A stretch of DNA of 64,000 bases, taken from NCBI GenBank assembly GCA_905221605.1, contig CAJNDS010000968.1:101001-165000 (forward strand), in the 5' to 3' direction. A model generated the notes under the pieces. That model worked only from the letters and a program-made list of their open reading frames with translations, made no database searches and was not told where the DNA came from. Shown here in pieces: positions 57,473 to 64,000 of this stretch. Source of the DNA: Symbiodinium natans. Lineage: Eukaryota; Sar; Dinophyceae; Suessiales; Symbiodiniaceae. How positions within the stretch are numbered: position 1 is the stretch's first letter; the number at the start of each line of letters is the position of its first letter. The position numbers and the translations under genes are program-made.

Positions 57473-57849
57473 CCAGCTAAAAAAAAACATCGTTGAGCAC
57501 TGGCAGCCCGAACCCCCGAACCCTCAAAGCCGAAGTTTTCCCTCCAAGAACGCGAGCTCTCAGTGGGGTAGGGTTTAGGGTTTAGGGTTTAGGGTTTCGG
57601 GTTTAGGGTTTACGGTTTAGGGCTCAGGGCTCACGGATTAAGGCTCTGGAGTTTGGGGTTTGGGGTTCCAGACAAATTCACCCTCAACTCTCAGCCCTGA
57701 ACCTCAAGCACTTCACTTCACCCTCAACCCGAAACCCGAAAAAACACAATTTCCCTCTTGCAAACCTAGGCCCTAAACCCTAAACCCCAAACCCTAAACC
57801 CTAAACCCTAAACCCCAAACCCTAAACCTTAAAGCCTAAACCCTGAGCC

Positions 57850-57905
57850 CCAATTCAAGACTGGAAGCGGGAGATGCCATGGAGTCGTCCTCCGACTCGG
57901 TTGTC
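57850..57905 (-). CDS. candidate acidic exon, unassigned
   Basis: After CTCAG the minus strand reads DDTTTESEDDSMASPASS, an acidic Ser/Thr-rich stretch. CCCTAAA tracts lie on its left and TTTAGGG on its right, the arrangement seen around many firm exons here. It may belong to the cytosolic N-terminus of the permease. Confidence 0.35.
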
Positions 57906-58155
57906 GTGTCATCCTGAGCCAGGTGGTCGGGTTTAGGGTTTAGGGTTTAGGGTTTAGGGGGTTTAGGGGGTTTAGGGGGTTTAGGGGGTTTAGGGGGTTT
58001 AGGGTTTAGGGTTTAGGGTTTAGGGTTTAGGGTTTAGGGTTCAGGGTTTGCAGGGTGTAGGGTGTAGGCTGTAGGCTTTAGTCTTCAAGCTTTAAAGTCG
58101 GCTTCGATTGCCTGGCGAAAGCCTCAACCCTTAAGGCCTCAAGGCCCACTGCACA

Positions 58156-58209
58156 GCCCGGTGCGGTCCTCCTGGTTGTAGCGCAGGCGGCTCACCAGGA
58201 GACCGGCAC
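58156..58209 (-). CDS. candidate exon, unassigned (between phytochelatin synthase and permease)
   Basis: An AG acceptor is followed by an open frame reading LLVSRLRYNQEDRTG, flanked by decayed telomeric tracts. It could be an N-terminal exon of the permease gene or part of a separate gene. No family is recognised. Confidence 0.3.
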
Positions 58210-58533
58210 CTCATTGAGGAGATGGGCAGAATGTGGAGGTTGGGGTGGACGAGCTTAGGGTCGAGGGCCTCTAGGGTTTAGGGTTTAGGTAGCTGCTTCA
58301 TGATTGTTACGACTATCTTTGTGGCATAGTAGCAAGTTTACCAGGGTATTGATCCTATTCTGATGAGTGTCAGTGGTCGAGTCTTCGAGGCCTTCAGGGG
58401 TTTGGGGTTTCGGGCTTGCAGGGCACCTCCGATAAGGGGTCTAGATGACTAAGACCCGCAAAACTCCCTAATAAACTGCTCTTCAAGTCCGCCGATAAAA
58501 TGATTGGGACTGAGGAACAACCTCCCTAAATCC

Positions 58534-59034
58534 TCAACCTAAACCCTCTCTGGCTTCTAAGGTCCATTGAACCCAGAAGTGCCGTCGCAAGCGCCGCCGG
58601 CAATGCCACCCATGGCTATCTGCTGCTGCCGAAGCCTCGGATGAGCACACTAACATCCCTAACCCTCTCTCCACCCTAAACCGTAACGCCAACTCGGGAG
58701 TCTCCGCTGTTGTTGTCGAAGGAGCTTGAACCGGGGGAGCGCGACTTCGGACGACTTGAAAGTTGGAGGCAGCAACACAGCTGTGAGACGGAAGAACGAG
58801 CAAGCGATAATCTGTCCGAAGGGCCCAGCCCCGACGCTCCAGCACCAGCTCCTGTACCGGGACCCTGAAGCTCTGACATTGGTACCTCAGACTTCTTAAC
58901 CCAGGAGAGGGAGTAGAGGTCCAAGCCGTCCCGGGACACCAAGCTCCGGCTGTCGCAATTCTCGTCGTCCAGGCTGTCACCAGCAAGCCAGAGCAAGAAG
59001 CTGTGCTGTATGTGCACGTGTTTGAGGAGAGTTG
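58534..59034 (-). other. 3' flank of the phytochelatin synthase gene with open but unassigned frames
   Basis: GC-rich sequence without telomeric repeats follows the synthase stop codon. Two overlapping minus-strand frames stay open for about 150 codons each. One contains SLDDENCDSRSLVSRD and a Gly/Ala-rich run, the other is rich in Arg and Ser. Neither matches a family I recognise. It could be 3' UTR, a spacer between genes, or the first exon of the next gene. An ATG near 58614 opens a Gly-rich start (MGGIAGGACDGTSGFNG) but has no other support. Confidence 0.3.
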
Positions 59035-59811
59035 TCACTTGCTCGGTGGAGCTTCTACTGCTGCATCTGTTGACTGGGGGGTGATGGTGACGAGAGCAAC
59101 ACCACGCTGTTTCCCTGACGCTGAATCCGGAGTGTTGATGGATCGCCACAGGTCTGCAGTTTTTGCAAACACTGGCTCAGTGGTTGTCCACGTATCCATC
59201 ACCAAGAACGCGTCCTGGTCTTCGTGGTACGCCGCCACGGGCGAGAAGTGGCCACGCAAGTCACCGGTTCCCTGCCCGAGCGTCGTCATGTGGTAGTTCA
59301 CGACGGGAAACGTGGTGGGGCGGTCGATCCCAGCCAGCAGTAGCCGCCGCAAGTCCTCCGCGCTGCGAAGCTCCGGTGAGTCGTCCGCGTGATGGATGTC
59401 CACGCCGCTCAGCCCTGGAACGTCCAAGTCCGTCACCATCTCAACAAACTGCGGCAGTGACATGCCGCTCGTCTCAATGTCGAGCAGGGACGGCCCGACA
59501 TCGCCCCGCCGCTTCGCGAGGAGCTGCTGCTCGTGGGTGTCCTTGGAGTGCTCATTGAGCGTGTCGTCGAACTCCACCGCCTTCCCTGCGCTGAGGACCA
59601 GACACAACGTCCGGACCCCACACATTGTCAGACCGACCTGACGACGATGGCCAGCTATGAGGTCTAGTCTAGTCGTTGCCTCCTCAAGAAGCGCCGCCCC
59701 AGCAGGACTTGCCAACGGAATGAGCGGCGACATGGCCGTGAGAGATACGTGTTGCTGCGGTTCGATGGAGAAGAAGACAAGAAGGCAAGAAAGCGGCTGA
59801 CGGTTTCCCAT
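59035..59811 (-). CDS. PCS: phytochelatin synthase-like protein (peptidase family C83), single exon
   Basis: The 258-residue frame is a phytochelatin synthase catalytic domain. The family is a papain-like gamma-glutamylcysteine dipeptidyl transpeptidase that makes metal-binding phytochelatins from glutathione, or just removes glycine in short prokaryotic forms. From the chosen Met, the nucleophile is Cys64 in TMCGVRTLCLVLSA, the histidine is His188 in LRGHFSPVAAYHEDQD, and the aspartate is Asp206 in FLVMDTW. The His-Asp spacing of 18 equals that of Arabidopsis PCS1 (His162, Asp180). Further family blocks are PVVNYHMTTLGQ and KTADLWRSINTPDS. The protein stops shortly after this domain, like short cyanobacterial-type proteins, and lacks the plant Cys-rich C-terminal half. 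A longer frame starts at 59886, but I prefer the Met at 59811 because it gives family length and a hydrophobic SCLLVFF stretch that could be a signal or anchor. No introns or telomeric repeats interrupt it, unlike all neighbours, which suggests a retrocopy or transferred gene. Confidence 0.87.
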   Translation of the reverse strand: MGNRQPLSCLLVFFSIEPQQHVSLTAMSPLIPLASPAGAALLEEATTRLDLIAGHRRQVGLTMCGVRTLCLVLSAGKAVEFDDTLNEHSKDTHEQQLLAKRRGDVGPSLLDIETSGMSLPQFVEMVTDLDVPGLSGVDIHHADDSPELRSAEDLRRLLLAGIDRPTTFPVVNYHMTTLGQGTGDLRGHFSPVAAYHEDQDAFLVMDTWTTTEPVFAKTADLWRSINTPDSASGKQRGVALVTITPQSTDAAVEAPPSK

Positions 59812-59961
59812 CTCTCCCTTCCCTCCCAAGGCTGTCTGCCCCAACACAATTCTCACCCATGGATGTCTGTGATGGGAACTACACATCGGTCAGTTGCTTG
59901 TGCGTGTGAGAGAATAAGCAACTGTCAGCTCGACACTATGAACGCCAAGGCCGAACCCTGA

Positions 59962-61527
59962 ACCCTGAACCCAACCCTAAACCCTAAACACTAAACCCTA
60001 AACCGGTACAGGGGTTCCGGGCGTAGTTTAGGGTTGGGGTTGAGGAGGTTCCCCGGTAATCTATGAGCCTTTGGTGTGGGTTGAAATGAAGCCCCTCCAG
60101 GATGCTTGGGGCTCACAAGGGGCCTTTGGACTGAGGTTGAGGTTCGGGGTTGGGGTTTGGGTTTTGGGGTTTAGGGTCTAGGGTTTGGGGCTTAGGGTTT
60201 AGGGTTTGGGTGTAGGGTTTAGGGCTCGGAGTGTAAACCCGAAATCCTAAATCCCAAACCCCCAAATCCTAAAACCCAAAAGCCTGAATCCTAAAATCCT
60301 AAACCCTAACCCTAAACCCTAAACCCTTAAGCCGAACTGAACCAAGCAGCAGTAGTAACTCCCTCGCTCGCTGCGACTGTGACCTTCAAGGCTTCATAGG
60401 TTGGGTTAGGGTTTAGGGTTTAGGGTTTAGGGTTTAGGGTTTAGGGTTTAGGGTTTAGGGTTTAGGGTTTAGGGTTTAGGGTTTAGGGTTTAGGGTTTAG
60501 GGTTTAGGGTTTAGGGCTTAGGGCTTAGGGCTTATGGCTTATAGGGTTTAGGGTTTAATTAGGGTTGAGGGTTTAGGGCTTATAGGGTTTAGGCTCATAG
60601 CAAGGCTTCGGCTTCGGCTTAGGGTTTAGAAATTTACATGGCTGTAAGGAGGATAACCAGAGGTAGAAGCGGATACCAGAAAAAAAGCCCTGAGCCCTTG
60701 GGGTTTCAGCGTTTTGAGGTGCTTTTTTCTTGCAGGCTGCGGGGCTTAGGATTCATGGTCTTAGGCATCATGGGTTGAATTGGCAGCGGGCAGTTTCTGT
60801 TTGGGCTTTAGGGCCAACTCGTTTTAGGACCCTAAGCCCTAAACCCTAAACCCTAAAGCCTAAACCCTATTACATGGGTTTAGTCCTGAAGGTCCTCTTG
60901 GGGCTCAAATTGGGTCCTTGCGGGTGTGGATGCTGTTGGGATTCAGGGTTTGGGTGGTGTTTGGGTTTTGGGATGTTTGAGGTGTAGGATGTTCAGGGCT
61001 TAGGATGCTTAGGGTTTGCCACCTAGAAAGCCCAATACCCTTGTCAATACATGGACTAGACCTTAAACAACATTGGGGCTGCAGTCGTGAATGTTTAAAT
61101 GTTCCTCAATTAGGAGGGTGCTGGGCGGTCTAGGCAGGTGCGGAGTGGGACAGACCTCTCGTGTGTCTGGCCTGGAAGACGAAGATCGGTTTGTCGACAT
61201 ATTGGCAGTTTAGGGTTCAGGGCTTAGGGCGGTTTTGGGTTTACTCGACCCCCTATACCCTGAGCAAACCCTGTGGTTGGGTGGGTCCCTGTTGCAGGGG
61301 TGGCAGCCCTCAACACCCCGATCTCCGCTGTCTCGTGGAAGGCGAGGTTTAAGGGTTTCGGGTTTCGGGTTTGGGAAATATTGTGATATTCGCAACGAAA
61401 CATCTTCTCGGACTTAAAGTAAAGCTGCTAGTGCTTGAATTCATTTGCATGCCTATGCAACAAACTTGCAGTAGCAAAGAACAAGAAGAGTTGATCTGAA
61501 TACTTGCAGCTTAAGTGGTCAGACTTC
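59962..61527. other. spacer between gene Z and phytochelatin synthase
   Basis: Decayed telomeric tracts in both orientations plus one long TTTAGGG array (60400-60520). Short open segments near 60.37 kb (VTVAASEGVTTAAW on minus) and 61.2-61.3 kb may be exons but have no further support. Confidence 0.4.
60400..60525 (+). repeat. TTTAGGG array
   Basis: About 17 heptamers grading into CTTAGGG variants on the right. Confidence 0.95.
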
Positions 61528-61664
61528 TTATCTTGCAGCAGGATTCATCTGGCGGGCTACTTCGAGCACATCTCTCAGTAGTGATCCAAACAATCTCGCC
61601 AAATCCATCTGAGCCTGGAACTCTAACTTCGCAAACACGAGCGCGACACCCCAAGAACTAAGCT
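61528..61664 (-). CDS. candidate last exon of gene Z
   Basis: Reads SSWGVALVFAKLEFQAQMDL and continues to ARQMNPAAR and a stop. It is an amphipathic, helix-like sequence. No intron is evident within it. The family is unknown. Confidence 0.5.
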
Positions 61665-61984
61665 TGGGGTCATAGGGCGGGTTTAGGGCGTTAGGGCATA
61701 TTCCTGCCAAGCTGCTGCTTGATGTAGCCTGGGCAGGAGCGACACAACCCTCTTAAACCCTAAGCCCTACAAAATGCAAGTGAGAACCGTGGGCTTTGGA
61801 ATCAGCCCGAAGCCCTGAACCCCAAGCTTAAACAAGCGGTTTAGGGGTTTTAGGGTCTACCAGCATGGGCTATTATACCCTATAACCCCTCAAAAGGGCC
61901 CTTGAAAGGATTGAATATGTGGGCTGTAGGGTTTAGGGGCTTAGGGCTTAGGGGTTTAGGGTTCCGGGTGCACACCAAGGAACT

Positions 61985-62038
61985 CTTCGTCAGGTCTCTG
62001 CGCTTGGAGCCAGCGGAGGTGTTGCTCACATTGGCCTC
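61985..62038 (-). CDS. candidate gene Z exon
   Basis: The acceptor TTCAG is followed by EANVSNTSAGSKRRDLTKS. Hydrophilic, from no recognised family. Confidence 0.4.
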
Positions 62039-62605
62039 CTGAACATCAGGAGTGTCTTTCCCCCTTCACGCCTACAGTTTCGAAAGCCCCTTAAAAGCAC
62101 CCCTATGGATTCTCAACAGAAACCGTTTCAGAAGCCACTGAAGCTTACACTGTACGTGAAAGAAACCCTAAACCCTAAACCCTAAACCCTAAAACCTGAA
62201 CCCTAAACCCTACACCCTAAACCCTAAACGTTGAAGAAACCCTAAACCCTAAACCCTAAACCCTGAACCCTAAACCCTAAACCCTAACAACAGCCTGGTG
62301 AAGGACTTGAGGCTTGTGGACTTGAGATCCTTTTAGGCCTCTTGGGTTGAGGCAGGGGCACTCCGGAGTGACAGGACTTGGGGTGAGTTTAGGGTTTAGG
62401 GTTAGGGTTTAGGGTTGAGGGTTGAGGGTTTAGGGTTTAGGGTTTAGGGGTTTAGGGTTTAGGAATTAGGGTTTAGGGTTTAGGGTTTAGGGTTACACCC
62501 TAAACCCTAAACCCTAAACCTTGAACCCCGCAGCCTAAACCCTGAACCCTAAACCCCAAACCCTACACCTTCAACCCCAAAGCGTGAACCCCAAACCCTA
62601 AACCC

Positions 62606-62638
62606 ACGCTCCTCATCCGACTCCTCCGAGGCCGAGGC
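62606..62638 (-). CDS. candidate gene Z exon, acidic
   Basis: The acceptor CCTGCAG is followed by ASASEESDEERG. CCCTAAA tracts lie on the left and an 85-bp TTTAGGG array begins close by on the right. Confidence 0.4.
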
Positions 62639-62743
62639 CTGCAGGTGCATGTGGGTGGTTTAGGGTTTAGGGTTTAGGGTTTAGGGTTTAGGGTTTAGGG
62701 TTTAGGGTTTAGGGTTTAGGGTTTAGGGTTTAGGGTTTAGGGA

Positions 62744-62838
62744 GTTCTCTACATGAGCGTCCCTTTTGGGGTCCTCCTTTTAGGGTGCCCGTGTTCGATA
62801 AGGGGACCAACGTTCAGGGACCCTAATTCAGAGAGCTG
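62744..62838. mobile_element. inverted-repeat element, family 11
   Basis: Left GAGTTCTCTACATGAGCGTC, inverted right GGCAGCTCTCTGAATTAGGG. A relative is at 33225-33335. Confidence 0.55.
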
Positions 62839-63187
62839 CCATTGTGCCAGGGCTGAAGATTTTGGGGCTTCCTGTTTGGGGTTTAGGGTTAGAGGTTGAG
62901 AAGTTTCCGGCTTATTTGAGAGGGATTGGGAAGGGTTTCTAGGCTTTGTTTAGGTCTCGGGTTTGAGTAGCGGGATTTCGAGGTAGAGATTCGGGGCTTC
63001 AGGGTTTTTCATCTTTGAGAAAAAAGCCGACGCCTGAGACTGTCGACACGCAATGCGACCCTTTACGAGGCCAATCCTAGCACCCAGAACCCTAGACCTA
63101 CAAAAAACAACGAATTCCATAAATTCTTCCAGTCAGCAGAGCCCAATACCCTGTGCTCGAGCCGAGGAAGGGCTTGTAGTTTGGGTT

Positions 63188-63285
63188 TACCTGCATGAGC
63201 TACTATACCCCAGAACCCCTTAAAAAGGCCCTGTGTAGGGTTGGTTCGGGGGCATTATAAGGCCCAATAGCCCTTGCTGGTAGTT
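63188..63285. mobile_element. inverted-repeat element, family 10
   Basis: Left ACCTGCATGAGCTACTATA, inverted right ACTACCAGCAAGGGCTAT. A partial relative is at 61856-61925. Confidence 0.6.
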
Positions 63286-63679
63286 TTTCAGTGTTCAGTT
63301 TCGGGTTTCGGGCACCGTATGGAACCGCAATATCAACCAAGGCCACGGGTCCCCTCCGCTACACACCTTTTGTGAGGTTTGTGCTCGTGTATTTGGCACT
63401 CCACAAACGCCCTTTGTGCCACCTTGACCAGGTTCCTCTGGCACTCCCTACCCTCCCCCTCCCCCCAACCCTCTCGTTAGCCCCTCGTCGTCACCTCGTC
63501 TGTGCTTTCTCTTTTGTGTCTTCGTGTCTTCGAGGCCCGCGGTTCCTACGGTTGGGGCCGGCCGAGGCCGATCGCGTAGAGTGAAAACTGCACCCCTGAA
63601 CCCAAAACCCCTGAAACCCTGAAAGAAACCCTGAAACCCTGAAAGAAACCCTGAAACCCGAAAAAACCCCACTGAAAAC

Positions 63680-63739
63680 CGCCTCCCAGCAGACGGCGGC
63701 GAAACGCGCTTCGAACTCCGTCGAGGATTGGGACTCCAT
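63680..63739 (-). CDS. first coding exon of unidentified gene Z
   Basis: ATG opens MESQSSTEFEARFAAVCWEA and ends at a GTTTTC donor. ACTGACAG lies directly before the CCATGG, a plausible spliced-leader acceptor if the organism is a dinoflagellate. Confidence 0.5.
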
Positions 63740-64000
63740 GGCTGTCAGTCCGACAGAAAAACCACGATGTGCAACCCTAAAAACCCTACAAACCCTAAAC
63801 CCTAAACCCAAACCTCTAAACCCAATAAAAGGAACACCCTACAGCTTATGAACCCTATGATGGAGATTTGGGTTGAGGAGCTTCGTGTGAGGCTCGAAGG
63901 GTTCTTAGTGTCCGGGTCTGAGAGCAGAGCTCCATGAGTAGTCCCATGATTTGTGGCCTTAGAGGGTACTTTTTCTTGAAGTTTAGGGTTAACTCTAAGC

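Larger units (their letters stand above)
1..64000. repeat. interstitial telomeric repeats, TTTAGGG/CCCTAAA, throughout
   Basis: Perfect or decayed heptamers occur in both orientations every few hundred bases, as TTTAGGG with variants TTCAGGG, CTTAGGG, TTTCGGG and TTGAGGG. They occupy intron and spacer DNA and stop within 5-50 nt of the recognised splice sites. They are scarce over the phytochelatin synthase region (58.5-59.95 kb) and in 26.6-27.5 kb. The array at position 1 points inward for a left chromosome end, so it is not a terminal telomere. Confidence 0.95.

Noticed and set aside
59163-59641. Plus-strand open frames of 81-131 codons
   Set aside because: Antisense shadows of the GC-rich phytochelatin synthase frame.
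1-64000. CRISPR array or bacterial operon
   Set aside because: Repeats are contiguous heptamers without spacers, and the genes are intron-bearing eukaryotic genes.

Overview
The window looks like nuclear DNA of a dinoflagellate, most likely Symbiodiniaceae-like. Four things point that way: TTTAGGG-type telomeric repeats; genes that read on the minus strand wherever I could assign a strand; many very short exons (14 to 91 nt); and introns that begin with GC or GA as well as GT. No species can be named. Everything was read by eye, so splice sites are predictions from AG/GT/GC signals, reading phase and family conservation, with no RNA evidence.

Layout in minus-strand order, from the right edge. 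(1) 63.7-61.5 kb: start and part of an unidentified protein gene (Z). (2) 59.8-59.0 kb: an intact, apparently intronless phytochelatin-synthase catalytic domain with its Cys, His and Asp in place. (3) 54.9-38.4 kb: 19 consecutive exons of a SulP/SLC26 sulfate permease, which join in one frame to about 347 codons; candidate amino-terminal exons lie at 58.2-55.7 kb. (4) 37.7-33.8 kb: a ubiquitin-like-domain gene (X). (5) 33-8 kb: an unidentified gene present as two diverged tandem copies, B (about 19.1-32.2 kb) and A (about 8.1-18.9 kb); copy B contains a further fresh 1.2-kb tandem duplication. (6) 5.9-3.0 kb: the end of another unidentified gene (Y). (7) 2.1-0.4 kb: SulP exons again, and exactly the part of the permease missing after 38.4 kb. 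SulP therefore either has a roughly 36-kb intron holding several same-strand genes, or was split by rearrangement or misassembly.

The most unusual feature is that telomeric repeats fill the introns. Tracts of TTTAGGG/CCCTAAA, perfect or decayed, occur every few hundred bases. In gene sense, G-rich TTTAGGG tends to follow the 5' splice site and C-rich CCCTAAA tends to precede the 3' splice site by 5-50 nt, so each exon looks like a fragment capped by telomere on both sides. One intron (4985-5033) is 49 nt long and is mostly telomeric repeat between near-identical 9-nt repeats. Several other junctions carry similar short direct repeats. This suggests introns that arose by insertion of telomeric repeat at breaks and are spliced out. 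The intron interiors also hold about ten families of short (80-190 bp) elements with terminal inverted repeats.

Phytochelatin synthase (metal-binding thiol peptides) next to a sulfate permease (sulfur uptake) is a plausible functional pairing, though only adjacency is shown.
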